Assembly (NCBI GenBank): GCA_002702725.1
Contig: PABE01000135.1
Span: 1 to 49,571, forward strand
From: Porticoccaceae bacterium
Lineage (GTDB): Bacteria; Pseudomonadota; Gammaproteobacteria; Pseudomonadales; Porticoccaceae
Reading direction: 5' to 3'
Length of the DNA: 49,571 nucleotides
Shown here in pieces: positions 1 to 7,432 of this stretch; positions within the stretch are counted from its first letter, which is position 1; every line of letters starts with the position of its first letter. The notes below the pieces were generated by a model. The model was not told where the DNA came from. It saw nothing but the letters and a program-made list of their open reading frames with translations, and searched no databases. The position numbers and the translations under genes were made by a program.

Positions 1-24
1 TTTGTAACTGCGTTTCTGATTCAT
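1..24 (-). CDS. start of a probable IS transposase gene (partial)
   Basis: Read leftward, an ATG at 24-22 follows a ribosome-binding-like AAGGTG and opens a basic peptide (MNQKRSYK) that runs off the window. A short, lysine/arginine-rich start just inside an IS-like terminus is typical of orfA of IS3-family elements. Only eight codons are visible, so the family is an inference. It could be another leftward gene, but no attC separates it from the preceding cassette ORF, so it is not simply the next cassette. Confidence 0.35.
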
Positions 25-91
25 ACTGACACCTTAATGGTTGACGTTTATTGTCTCTCATTAAAGTGTCCGGTTCTATTAGACCACTACA
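1..91 (-). mobile_element. probable insertion-sequence end inserted in a cassette gene
   Basis: The leftward strand from position 91 begins TGTAGTGGTC and soon reads GGACACTTTAATG, a layout like the terminus of IS3-type elements, followed by a ribosome-binding-like site and the start of a basic ORF. The stop codon of the upstream ORF (89-87, TAG) lies inside these first bases, so the ORF seems to end only because this DNA was inserted. The other terminus and any target duplication lie outside the window. The call rests on pattern recognition. Confidence 0.4.
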
Positions 92-986
92 GACCCATCG
101 CAATGCTTCTGTACGCTGCATCCGAATTGAACCAAAAAAATGGTGTTTCGTATAACGCCTCTACCAAACTGTAATTCTGAAACAGTAAGTATTTATCTTC
201 TTTTACCTTTATTATTGGGTAGGCATTTATCGGATTAAAATCATCTAAGGATGTGAAGTCGTTTTTTTCAATTTGCGAAACAAAGGATTCAATAACATTT
301 CTAGAAACCTCCGCATCCAATTCGGACCTATCGGCTATTTCTCTTAAGGAAAAGGTATAAGCTTCAAAGAAAGTCCATTCGTTTGGATGTTTATCTGCTA
401 GACCAACAAGAGCATCATTAATCTTATCGTTTTGTAACACCTGAATTGTTGATACAACAGACATGGCTTGCTCAAGTGAATAGCCCTTGTTTTCAATAAG
501 CCATGCGTTATCTTTTCTATACTTATCTTCAGATAGATCCCTATACTGAAAGTGGTATGCTGATTCACCCCCATAAAAAATTGATTCTCTTAATACAGCG
601 CCAGAATTGAAAGGGTTAAAGTCATCATCCCCAATTCTATTTGGGTCAAATATCTCTTGCATTGGCGGCATCATGGAATGATGCAACTCCTGAAGTAAAG
701 CATCTGTTTCACTAATATATTCCTGCATCACTTCTGGCGAAGGTAATGTTTCATCGATATCCTTTTTACTTGCCAGTCCAATTAGTGTAGATATTTCTGT
801 TCTTACCAAACGCTCCATTGAGAATTGTTGCAATACATCTTCAGGCTTCACTTCATCAGCGTACCTGATAGTATTATCGCGAAAACAGAAATATGCGATT
901 GCGTGAATGTAACCGGGAGATTGGCAAAGGACTTCTAGTTCTTTAAATACTTCGCTTTCCTTTCTGGCTATTTTATTTTCCGGCAT
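87..986 (-). CDS. integron cassette ORF, unknown function, probably C-terminally truncated
   Basis: This 299-residue soluble, acidic protein has no signal peptide or membrane segment and no motif that I recognise. It is the third ORF from the integrase and starts just after attC 1009-1079, preceded by GGAGAG, so it is a cassette gene. It is visibly more AT-rich than the chromosomal genes to the right. Its last leucine codon and TAG stop fall in what looks like an IS terminus, and no attC follows it before the window edge. The reading frame was therefore probably longer and is now truncated. Function unknown. Confidence 0.6.
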   Translation of the reverse strand: MPENKIARKESEVFKELEVLCQSPGYIHAIAYFCFRDNTIRYADEVKPEDVLQQFSMERLVRTEISTLIGLASKKDIDETLPSPEVMQEYISETDALLQELHHSMMPPMQEIFDPNRIGDDDFNPFNSGAVLRESIFYGGESAYHFQYRDLSEDKYRKDNAWLIENKGYSLEQAMSVVSTIQVLQNDKINDALVGLADKHPNEWTFFEAYTFSLREIADRSELDAEVSRNVIESFVSQIEKNDFTSLDDFNPINAYPIIKVKEDKYLLFQNYSLVEALYETPFFWFNSDAAYRSIAMGL

Positions 987-1008
987 CCAGTGCTCTCCAG
1001 ATTGTATT

Positions 1009-1079
1009 GCCTAACGCCCGCAACACCGGGCAATTTTTAGCGCAGCGAAGAATTGGTCCGCGTGCTTGCGCTTGTTATG
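1009..1079 (-). other. attC: attC recombination site of the second cassette
   Basis: On the cassette strand this 71-bp element begins with CATAAC (1079-1074) and ends with GTTAGGC (1015-1009), the inversely related outer core boxes of an attC site. Between them are further imperfect complementary stretches (for example CGCAAGCACGCGG near the start against CCGGTGTTGCGGGCG near the end). The stop codon TAA of the upstream ORF lies inside the first core box, as is common in cassettes. It marks the boundary between the 1075-1659 cassette and the 87-986 cassette. Confidence 0.8.
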
Positions 1080-1659
1080 AGTTTCGACCCTTTCTAAGGA
1101 CCTCGAGCAAGCCATATGTAGCCTTTTCCCACCTTTCCGTCGGACCAATGGTGCTCCAGCTTGCCCCACCATTCAGTTCACTCTCCAACTCATTCATTAG
1201 TGCAGCGAGACACAACAGCAAATCCTTAATGTCGTCGGGCTTTATTCCGTGCTTTTGGTAAAGCTCAGGAGGCTCAACTCCGGATTCTTTATGTGCGATA
1301 AGCTTTGAGCGTACGGTGAGGATGTTAGATACCAATGCCTTGTAAGGCTTCAGGCGATCTCCGAACTTTTCGGACAATTCGCTTAAACCATTTTCATTCA
1401 TAAGCTCTTTAAGGCGTCTGAACCGATCAGTGCGGTCATCTGTATCAAAAATACAACCTGTTTCGATAAACATTAGCTTGTAATGGGCAATATTGGAAGC
1501 TCGAAAGAAATCGACGAACCTATAGTCGTTCATGTCATCGTAGTACTCGTCGATCGCCTTTCCTTTGCCACGAAGGGTGAACCATATTTGATAATGCCCG
1601 AGCGCAGCATTCACACTATCTTTTACGTTATCAAAGCATTCCTTAAGTTCTTGATTCAT
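1075..1659 (-). CDS. HEPN/AbiU2-like cassette protein
   Basis: This is a 194-residue, mostly helical soluble protein encoded by the second cassette. Residues 117-123 read RSKLIAH, an R-x5-H motif in the place expected for a HEPN-superfamily nuclease active site. The overall look (N-terminal helices with tyrosines, then a 'RSKLIAHKE' block) resembles AbiU2-type HEPN proteins. HEPN domains are commonly RNases in toxin-antitoxin, abortive-infection or other defence systems, so a defence role is plausible but inferred. No antitoxin partner is visible in the same cassette. The ATG lies about 20 bp inside the cassette and the stop is within attC 1009-1079. Confidence 0.6.
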   Translation of the reverse strand: MNQELKECFDNVKDSVNAALGHYQIWFTLRGKGKAIDEYYDDMNDYRFVDFFRASNIAHYKLMFIETGCIFDTDDRTDRFRRLKELMNENGLSELSEKFGDRLKPYKALVSNILTVRSKLIAHKESGVEPPELYQKHGIKPDDIKDLLLCLAALMNELESELNGGASWSTIGPTERWEKATYGLLEVLRKGRNS

Positions 1660-1678
1660 GCCCTACTCTATACATACT

Positions 1679-1775
1679 CATAACCCCTGAGCTCAGCGGC
1701 ATTTGAATCGATGTGAGGGCTTGGCGCAGCCAAACCGAGCAGCGAGTCAAATGTCTAGTGCAGCGAATTGTTATG
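1679..1775 (-). other. attC: attC recombination site of the first cassette
   Basis: This 97-bp element on the cassette strand starts with CATAAC (1775-1770) and ends with GTTATG (1684-1679), a perfect inverse pair of core boxes. Internally ATTTGACTCG pairs imperfectly with CGATTCAAAT, and TTGGCTGCGCCAAG forms a central hairpin. The TAA stop of the 1771-2475 ORF is inside the first core box. Size and layout are those of chromosomal-integron attC sites. Confidence 0.8.
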
Positions 1776-2475
1776 TTGCGCTGGAAAGAACATTGATCTT
1801 CTCATTCTTGACCTCTTCCCACAGCCTAAAATAGGCTGGGATAAGACTGTCATGACACCTAACTAGATAGTCCATTACATTCACTTTAGGTGCTGTTTTC
1901 TGAGTCCTACAAAAACCACCCTGACTATCGAGAGAGACACTTTCATAGGTCATTTCTTCAAACTCGAGGTGTCGCCAATTATTCTTCACACGCAGAAGGG
2001 TTCTATGCTTCATGGCATTCGTATAGCCTCGCAGCAGCTGAAATTCTTCATTTACACAAAAACTTGTAAGTTCCCCACTAAAGGAAAAGCCGCGATACTT
2101 CGCCATGAATTTCTTGTTCCACGCCACATCAGAACTTTCAGGATCAGTAACTGGAAAGAATAAATTGAGCGCGTAAGGAAAGGAATCTAGTAATGCATGC
2201 AGGTTTTGAATAAATGCGAAGATATTTGCTTCATAGACGAAGCGGACAGCCACAGTGTCGCCAGATCTCCGATATGCCCCTAGTCGGTCTAAAATGAGAC
2301 TCCCTTCCGATACTATCTCTTCTAGAACGGAATAGTGATACTCACAAAACTGCGCCCGGTGATGAATCGACTGAGTACTCAAATCTAGGCGCTCGAGCAC
2401 GTCATTTTCTTCGCCGCCTAGTTCCTGCCGCTTCATCGCGACAATTTCGGCAATATCCAAATTGGATTCAGGCAT
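1771..2475 (-). CDS. integron cassette protein, possible HEPN-like fold
   Basis: This 234-residue soluble protein comes from the cassette nearest the integrase. It has no signal peptide. It appears helical, with R149 and an N153-x2-K-H157-R block that recalls the N-x2-KHR motif of some HEPN-like families. The similarity is weak and I do not assign a function. The start follows AAGGAT at a distance of about nine bases, and the stop lies inside attC 1679-1775. Being first in the array, it is the cassette gene most likely to be expressed from an integron promoter in the attI/intI region. Confidence 0.6.
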   Translation of the reverse strand: MPESNLDIAEIVAMKRQELGGEENDVLERLDLSTQSIHHRAQFCEYHYSVLEEIVSEGSLILDRLGAYRRSGDTVAVRFVYEANIFAFIQNLHALLDSFPYALNLFFPVTDPESSDVAWNKKFMAKYRGFSFSGELTSFCVNEEFQLLRGYTNAMKHRTLLRVKNNWRHLEFEEMTYESVSLDSQGGFCRTQKTAPKVNVMDYLVRCHDSLIPAYFRLWEEVKNEKINVLSSAT

Positions 2476-2498
2476 TTATCGTGATCCTTGCTTAGCAA

Positions 2499-2558
2499 CA
2501 TAACAGCCTGTTAATGAGGTATGTCTTACCTCATTAACAATCTTGGAAGGTATACCTT
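2499..2558 (-). other. attI: attI-like junction and intI regulatory region
   Basis: On the cassette strand GTTATG (2504-2499) matches the outer core box of the neighbouring attC site, and cassette DNA begins there, so this is the expected attI/first-cassette junction. Immediately upstream is a perfect 12-bp inverted repeat (2509-2539) and then the 12-bp palindrome AAGGTATACCTT (2547-2558). The integrase gene starts at 2721 on the other strand. Position and core box support attI; its exact limits cannot be fixed by reading alone. Confidence 0.55.
2509..2539. repeat. perfect 12-bp inverted repeat beside attI
   Basis: TGTTAATGAGGT (2509-2520) and ACCTCATTAACA (2528-2539) are perfect inverted copies separated by ATGTCTT. 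No T-run follows on either side, so it is not an obvious terminator. It could be a structured part of attI or an operator controlling intI or the first cassette. It does not match the LexA consensus CTGT-N8-ACAG. Confidence 0.7.
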
Positions 2559-2720
2559 TTAAACACACCCATGGGATTTCATGCGTTTCTATCTTCCTGT
2601 TTTTCATACAATAAGATCCTCAGCTTGAATTATTCCCACATAAAAAGGTATCCAGCCTCGACAACGGCCCCTACAAAAGGTCACTTTTGCCACAGGCATT
2701 TCAAGGACGAGGTGTTGGCC

Positions 2721-3745
2721 ATGGCAAGATCCCCCTTTCTCAAATCCATCGAGGATTTCATGCATGTGCGGCGCTACAGCCGTCGCACCATTGGTTCCTG
2801 TCTGTACTGGATCAGGCTTTTTATACTGTTCAACGACAAGCAGCACCCTTCGACACTGGGCGATCAACATATCAAACGATTTTTGACGTTCCTGGCGACC
2901 GAGCGGCAGGTGTCGTCCGGCACCCAGGCACTGGCCTTGAGCGCGGTCGTGTTTCTCAAGGTGAGGTTTTTGGGCCAAACCGTGGGGGATTTGAGGGGAT
3001 TCAACCGTTCGCAAAGGCAGCGGAAACTTCCGGTGGTGCTGACCCATGTCGAGGTTGGCGCGTTGCTGGCGACATTGAGCGGGGTTCATTACCTGATGGT
3101 GGCGCTGTTGTATGGCTCGGGTTTGCGGCGTATCGAGTTGGTGCGCTTGCGGGTCAAGGATATCGATTTTGACTATCGACAGGTCAGGGTGATCAGCGGC
3201 AAGGGCGGCAAGCACCGCGCGGTGACGCTGGCGGATGAGTTGCCGGGGCCTTTGCGGGAACAGGTCAGCCGGGTTGAGGCTGTTCTTGCAAGCGACAGGG
3301 AGGTGACGGGATACGCCGGGGTGTGGTTGCCGGACGCCCTCGCCCGCAAGTATCCTTCTGCGCCGCTTGATCCTGGTTGGCATTATCTCTTCCCTGCGTC
3401 CCGTTTGAGCATCGACCCGGCAAGTAACTGCCTGCGACGTCATCATTTCGATGAGAATAACCTGAACAAACTGGTAAGAAAAGCAGCCCGTGGTGCCGGT
3501 ATTCGCAAGGCGGTTTCATGCCACACACTGCGGCACTCCTTTGCCACTCATCTTCTCCAGTCGGGGGCAGACATACGCACTGTGCAGCTGCAACCGGGGC
3601 ACAGTGACGTGAAGACCACTGAGATAACCGCTCCCGGCGTCCTGCCTCACGCGGTACTTGTACGTCCTGTACATCGTATACCCACGTATTGAAACAGGGT
3701 GCCCATGGTGTGCGCAGCCCGCTGAGTAATCTTTTGAAGATATAA
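2721..3745 (+). pseudogene. intI: integron integrase IntI, disrupted by a 50-bp insertion
   Basis: The product is a tyrosine recombinase of the integron type, which normally excises and inserts cassettes at attC and attI. Visible are the SAM-like N-terminal domain, the first catalytic Arg in GSGLRRIEL, the integron-specific patch (DPASNCLRRHH), HTLRHSFATHLL, and GHSDVKTTEI. A 50-bp insertion (3627-3676) then shifts the frame and the ORF ends at 3692. Removing it restores E-I-Y-T-H-V-L and a GVRSPL tail ending at 3745, giving 324 residues, the usual IntI length. The catalytic Tyr codon (3677-3679) is thus out of frame. The usual L-G-H is also P-G-H here. ATG 2721 is preferred over longer starts because homology begins there. 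Confidence 0.85.
3627..3676. other. 50-bp insertion inside intI
   Basis: This segment splits the integrase codons for E-I from the catalytic Y-T-H. It is GC-rich and carries a small hairpin (TGTAC-GTCCT-GTACA). It encodes nothing integrase-like. The text CGCTCCCGGCGTCCTGCC resembles short dispersed repeats that I associate with marine gammaproteobacterial genomes, but I cannot check its copy number here. Confidence 0.7.
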
Positions 3746-3783
3746 AAACCCGGAGCTGGCATTAACCCCGGCTTTTGGGTTTT
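3745..3783. terminator. bidirectional terminator between intI and leuA
   Basis: AAAACCC (3745-3751) and GGGTTTT (3777-3783) form an inverted repeat around a GC-rich core (with AGC/GCT pairing inside). It lies directly after the ancestral intI stop and just beyond the leuA stop, with A/T runs on both sides, so it can serve both convergent genes. The inner stem is imperfect. Confidence 0.5.
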
Positions 3784-3790
3784 CCCTGTC

Positions 3791-5488
3791 TCAAGCGTTG
3801 GCCGCATTCTCCTGATTAACCAACTCATCCTGCGCCACGCCCTGCCGATTGAGCCCGTTGAACACGGCCTTGATAGCGGCGCTGACGATATTGCGGTGAA
3901 TACCCACGCCGAAGATTGCCGGGCCGTCGTCGATCTGCATCTCGATATAGCAGACGGCCTCCACCGCTGAGCCGGTGCCCAGGGCGTGTTCGTGGTAGTC
4001 AATGACATGGATGTTGCCGCCCAGGGCCTTGATGGCCGCGTCGATGGTGCCGTTGCCAATGCCGCTGACGGTTCTGGTCTCGCCATTGACCGCAAACCGG
4101 ATCTGCACCTCGGTGGCGCCCTTGTCGCCGTGGCTGTGGGTGGTGACATCGGCATCGGCGAAGCTGTAGGGGGCATCTGCGTGCAGGTATTCCCGCTCGA
4201 ACAGGGCGAAGATATCGGCGCTGGTGGCTTCCCGGCCCTCGCGGTCGGTGAACTGTTTCACCACGCGGCTGAATTCAATCTGCAACCGGCGGGGCAGTTC
4301 CAGGCCGTATTGCTGTTGCAGCAGGAAGCTGACGCCGCCCTTGCCGGACTGGCTGTTGACCCGCACCACCGCCTCGTAGCCGCGGTTGAGGTCGGCGGGG
4401 TCGATGGGCAGGTAGGGCACCTCCCAGATTTCGGCGTCGTTGCGTTGGGCGAAGCCCTTCTTGATGGCATCCTGGTGGGAGCCGGAGAAGGCGGTGAAGA
4501 CCAGCTCCCCGGCGTAGGGGTGGCGCGGGTGCACGGGCAGGTTGTTGCATTCCTCCACGGTGTGGCGGATGGCTTCGATGCGGGAGAAATCCAGCCCCGG
4601 GTGCACCCCCTGGGTGTACAGGTTCAGGGCCAGGGTGACGATATCGACATTGCCGGTGCGCTCACCGTTGCCGAACAGGCAGCCCTCAACCCTGTCGGCC
4701 CCGGCCATGACGGCCAGCTCGGCGGCGGCGACGGCGGTGCCCCGGTCGTTGTGCGGGTGCACGCTGATGATAATGCTGTCGCGGCGGGCCAGGTTGCGGT
4801 CCATCCATTCCACCTGGTCGGCATAGACGTTGGGCGTGGACATCTCCACCGTCGCCGGCAGGTTGATGATCATCTTGCGTTCCGGTGTCGGCTGCCAGAT
4901 GGCGCTGACCGCGTCGCAGACCTGTTTTGCCACCGGCAACTCGGTGCCGGAAAACACCTCGGGTGAGTACTGGAATACCCAGTCTGTTTCCGGGTGCTGG
5001 CTGGTGTAGTGCCTGACCCAGCGGGTGCCCTGTTCGGCAATGGCCTGAACACCGGCGACATCGGTGTTGTAAACGATGCGTCGGAACTCCGGCGCCGTTG
5101 GGTTGTACATGTGCACAATGGCGCGGCGGGCGCCGACCAGGGATTCGACGGTGCGGGCGATCAGGTCTTCCCGCGCCTGGGTCAGCACCTCGATGGTGAC
5201 ATCGTCGGGGATGCGGTTTTCCTCGATCAGCCGGCGCACGAAGTTGAAGTCGGTGTCGGAGGCGGCGGGGAAGGCCACTTCAATTTCCTTGAAGCCGATC
5301 TCCACCAGCATCTCGAAAAAGCGTAGCTTGGTTGCCACCGACATGGGGTCGATAAGGGACTGGTTGCCGTCCCGCAGGTCGGTGCTCATCCAGATGGGGG
5401 GCTTTTCGATGGTGCGGCCGGGCCAGCGGCGGTCGTCCAGCTGCACGGGGGCAAAGGGCCGGTATTTGCTGGCGGGGTGGGTGATCAT
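3791..5488 (-). CDS. leuA: 2-isopropylmalate synthase
   Basis: LeuA condenses acetyl-CoA with 2-oxoisovalerate in the first committed step of leucine synthesis in the cytosol. The 565-residue product has the DRE-TIM barrel signature [11 protein letters not shown] near residue 35, the metal-binding HPHNDRG motif, NGERTGNVD, and a C-terminal LeuA dimer/regulatory domain where leucine feedback normally acts. Its length fits the longer LeuA class found in actinobacteria and some gammaproteobacteria, not the roughly 520-residue enterobacterial form. ATG 5488 is chosen because GGAGA lies just before it; an upstream in-frame extension to 5557 overlaps a leader hairpin. A divergent Lrp-family gene lies upstream. 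Confidence 0.95.
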   Translation of the reverse strand: MITHPASKYRPFAPVQLDDRRWPGRTIEKPPIWMSTDLRDGNQSLIDPMSVATKLRFFEMLVEIGFKEIEVAFPAASDTDFNFVRRLIEENRIPDDVTIEVLTQAREDLIARTVESLVGARRAIVHMYNPTAPEFRRIVYNTDVAGVQAIAEQGTRWVRHYTSQHPETDWVFQYSPEVFSGTELPVAKQVCDAVSAIWQPTPERKMIINLPATVEMSTPNVYADQVEWMDRNLARRDSIIISVHPHNDRGTAVAAAELAVMAGADRVEGCLFGNGERTGNVDIVTLALNLYTQGVHPGLDFSRIEAIRHTVEECNNLPVHPRHPYAGELVFTAFSGSHQDAIKKGFAQRNDAEIWEVPYLPIDPADLNRGYEAVVRVNSQSGKGGVSFLLQQQYGLELPRRLQIEFSRVVKQFTDREGREATSADIFALFEREYLHADAPYSFADADVTTHSHGDKGATEVQIRFAVNGETRTVSGIGNGTIDAAIKALGGNIHVIDYHEHALGTGSAVEAVCYIEMQIDDGPAIFGVGIHRNIVSAAIKAVFNGLNRQGVAQDELVNQENAANA

Positions 5489-5527
5489 GGTGTTCTCCGA
5501 TAGTGGTTGATGAACCCCTGAAAAAGC

Positions 5528-5571
5528 GGCAACGTCATCAGGGTAAGGGGTTGGCACCCTGTGGCGTTGCC
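5528..5571 (-). terminator. possible attenuator in the leuA leader
   Basis: On the leuA strand GGCAACG (5571-5565) pairs with CGTTGCC (5534-5528), and inside them CAGGGT (5561-5556) pairs with ACCCTG (5544-5539). GCTTTTT follows at once, giving an intrinsic-terminator shape about 40 bases before the leuA ATG. A short frame across it encodes a Leu-rich stretch (P-L-T-L-M-T-L-P-L) and ends overlapping the leuA start. That would suit leader-peptide attenuation, but no convincing ribosome-binding site is seen for it. Confidence 0.4.
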
Positions 5572-5668
5572 GGGGGCTTGTGGCCCGCTGCTTTTTTCAG
5601 GATGGCCAGTGTACTGCGGGCCGGCGGGCATCGGATTGCGTTTTCTTTGTCAATATCGACAGTTTGCG

Positions 5669-5687
5669 CAATAATATTTCATTATTG
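5669..5687. promoter_or_regulatory. inverted repeat between leuA and lrp-like gene
   Basis: CAATAAT (5669-5675) and ATTATTG (5681-5687) are perfect inverted copies in an AT-rich stretch about 20 bases before the Lrp-family start codon. Lrp/AsnC regulators often control themselves and a divergent gene, so this is a candidate operator. No operator consensus is claimed. Confidence 0.35.
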
Positions 5688-5706
5688 AGATTAAACGGGC
5701 AATAAA

Positions 5707-6168
5707 ATGGATATTGATAGCTATGATGAGGCTATTCTGCGCCGCCTGCAGCGGGACGGGCGCATCTCGAACCAGGATCTGGCGGAGGCGGTGAACCTGT
5801 CGCCGTCACCGTGCCTGCGCCGGGTGCGGCGGCTGGAAGAGGCGGGGATTATCGAGGGCTACGTGGCCCGGGTGAACGCCCGCAAGCTGGGGCTGAAGCT
5901 GATGGCGTTTATTCATATCAGCATGGACAAGCACACCCCGGAGCGCTTCGACCGCTTCGAGGGCGCGATTGCCCGCTACCCGGAGGTGCTGGAGTGCCAC
6001 CTGATCACCGGTCAGGATGCCGACTACCTGCTCAAGGTGGTGGTGGAGGACATGGACGGCTATCAGCAGTTTCTGCTCAACAAGATCACCCGCATTGAAG
6101 GCGTCTCCGGTGTGCATTCGTCGTTTGTGCTGAAATCGCCCCAGAACACCACGGCCTTGCCGGTGTGA
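5707..6168 (+). CDS. Lrp/AsnC family transcriptional regulator
   Basis: The 153-residue protein has the two-part Lrp layout. An N-terminal winged helix-turn-helix (about residues 5-50; ISNQDLAEAVNLSPSPCLRR) is followed by a RAM ligand-binding domain with HLITGQDADYLLKV near residues 98-111. Such proteins form dimers to octamers and respond to amino acids. It is divergent from leuA, so leucine-linked control of leuA is a reasonable inference. The ATG is preceded by only a weak ribosome-binding site. It ends one base from the convergent MFS gene. Which Lrp subfamily it belongs to cannot be settled by eye. Confidence 0.9.
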   Translation: MDIDSYDEAILRRLQRDGRISNQDLAEAVNLSPSPCLRRVRRLEEAGIIEGYVARVNARKLGLKLMAFIHISMDKHTPERFDRFEGAIARYPEVLECHLITGQDADYLLKVVVEDMDGYQQFLLNKITRIEGVSGVHSSFVLKSPQNTTALPV

Positions 6169-6169
6169 G

Positions 6170-7426
6170 TCAGGCCCCGGCTTGCTGCCATCTGGGTGAA
6201 AACAGAATGCCCAATGCCGCCAGCGCGGCGAAGACGGCGCTGCCGGCAAACGTGGCCGCCGGGCCAAAGGCTGTCCACAGCAGGCCGGCCATGGCGCTGG
6301 CCAGCAGGAGGGAAAAGCCGGTTACCAGATTGAACAGACCGAAGGCCGTACCGCGCAGATGTTGCGGCGCGCAATCGGCCACCAGTTTGGCCAATAGGCC
6401 CTGGGTCATGGCCATGTGCAGGCCCCAGAATCCCGCTCCCGCAAATACCCACAGGGTCGATTGGGCACAGGCCAGCCACCAGTCCGCCACCACCAGCAGG
6501 GCCAGTCCCAGCAACAGCAGTCGACGGGTCGGCACCCGGTCCGCCAGCCGGCCCGCCGGGTAGGCGGCGAGGGCATAGACGACATTCATGGCGATCATCA
6601 CCAGTGGCGCAAAGCTCACCGCCAGGCCGATATTATCGGCGCGCAAAATCAGAAACGCCTCGCTGAAGCGGGCCAGTGTAAAGCAGGCACCGAGGGCCAC
6701 CACCAGCCAGTAGCCGCGGGACAACTGCGACAGATTCAGTCGACTGAAGCGATTGCGGGCAGCCTGCGATGTTGGCGCTGAATCCTCACAGGCCCCTGAT
6801 TCATTAGCCTGATCAGTAAGTGAGGGCTCACGTACACCGAACATCAACACCACCACGGCCAGTACAGCGGGCACTACCGCCGCCCACAGAACCCACTGGA
6901 TTTTGCCCGCCCAGAGCAGCATCAACCCCAGGGCGAGCAGCGGCCCGAGAAAGGCGCCCACGGAATCCAGCGCCTGGCGAAGACCGTAGGCGGCGCCGCG
7001 CCGGGCGGGCTCGACGAGGTCCGCCACCATGGCATCCCGCGGGGCGCCGCGAATGCCCTTGCCGATGCGATCGACAAAGCGGGCGGCAAACACCCAGCCG
7101 ATGGCGTTGGCGAGTGGAAACACCGGTTTGGTCAGCGCCGCGAGCCCGTAGCCCACCAGCAGGAGAATTTTCCGTTTGCGCAGGTGATCGCTGAGGGCGC
7201 CCGAGAAAACTTTCACCATCGCGGCGGTGGCTTCGGCGACACCTTCAATGACCCCTATGGTCACCATGGAGGCACCGAGCACGGTGCTCATGAACACCGG
7301 CAGCAGGCTGTGCACCAGCTCCGAGGAGGTGTCCATCAACAGGGAGACAAAGCCCAGTGCCCAGATGCTGGCCGGCAGGCCGGTCATCGAACGGATCCTG
7401 TTGTGGCGCTCTCCCTGTCTGGCCAT
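6170..7426 (-). CDS. MFS transporter
   Basis: This is a twelve-helix major facilitator of 418 residues. The N-terminal half begins IWALGFVSLLMDTSSEL, and the loop between helices 2 and 3 carries SDHLRKRK. DRIGKGIRGAPRDAM is a loop motif shared with a family of uncharacterised MFS exporters. A poorly conserved central loop (about residues 205-225) links the two six-helix halves. The substrate is not evident. It lies six bases after the TSUP permease gene and is probably cotranscribed with it. An ATG at 7387, preceded by AGGATC, is an equally good or better start. Confidence 0.85.
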   Translation of the reverse strand: MARQGERHNRIRSMTGLPASIWALGFVSLLMDTSSELVHSLLPVFMSTVLGASMVTIGVIEGVAEATAAMVKVFSGALSDHLRKRKILLLVGYGLAALTKPVFPLANAIGWVFAARFVDRIGKGIRGAPRDAMVADLVEPARRGAAYGLRQALDSVGAFLGPLLALGLMLLWAGKIQWVLWAAVVPAVLAVVVLMFGVREPSLTDQANESGACEDSAPTSQAARNRFSRLNLSQLSRGYWLVVALGACFTLARFSEAFLILRADNIGLAVSFAPLVMIAMNVVYALAAYPAGRLADRVPTRRLLLLGLALLVVADWWLACAQSTLWVFAGAGFWGLHMAMTQGLLAKLVADCAPQHLRGTAFGLFNLVTGFSLLLASAMAGLLWTAFGPAATFAGSAVFAALAALGILFSPRWQQAGA

Positions 7427-7432
7427 TGCCAG

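Noticed and set aside
2509-2539. LexA (SOS) box at the intI promoter
   Set aside because: The inverted repeat contains no CTGT-N8-ACAG spacing; no other match was found nearby.
2571-2720. N-terminal extension of the integrase frame from 2571
   Set aside because: The added 50 residues resemble no integrase and cross the attI/promoter region; homology starts at 2721.
3986-4966. 326-residue rightward ORF opposite leuA
   Set aside because: Antisense to a clear LeuA; composition is Gly/Val/Asp-rich with no motif.
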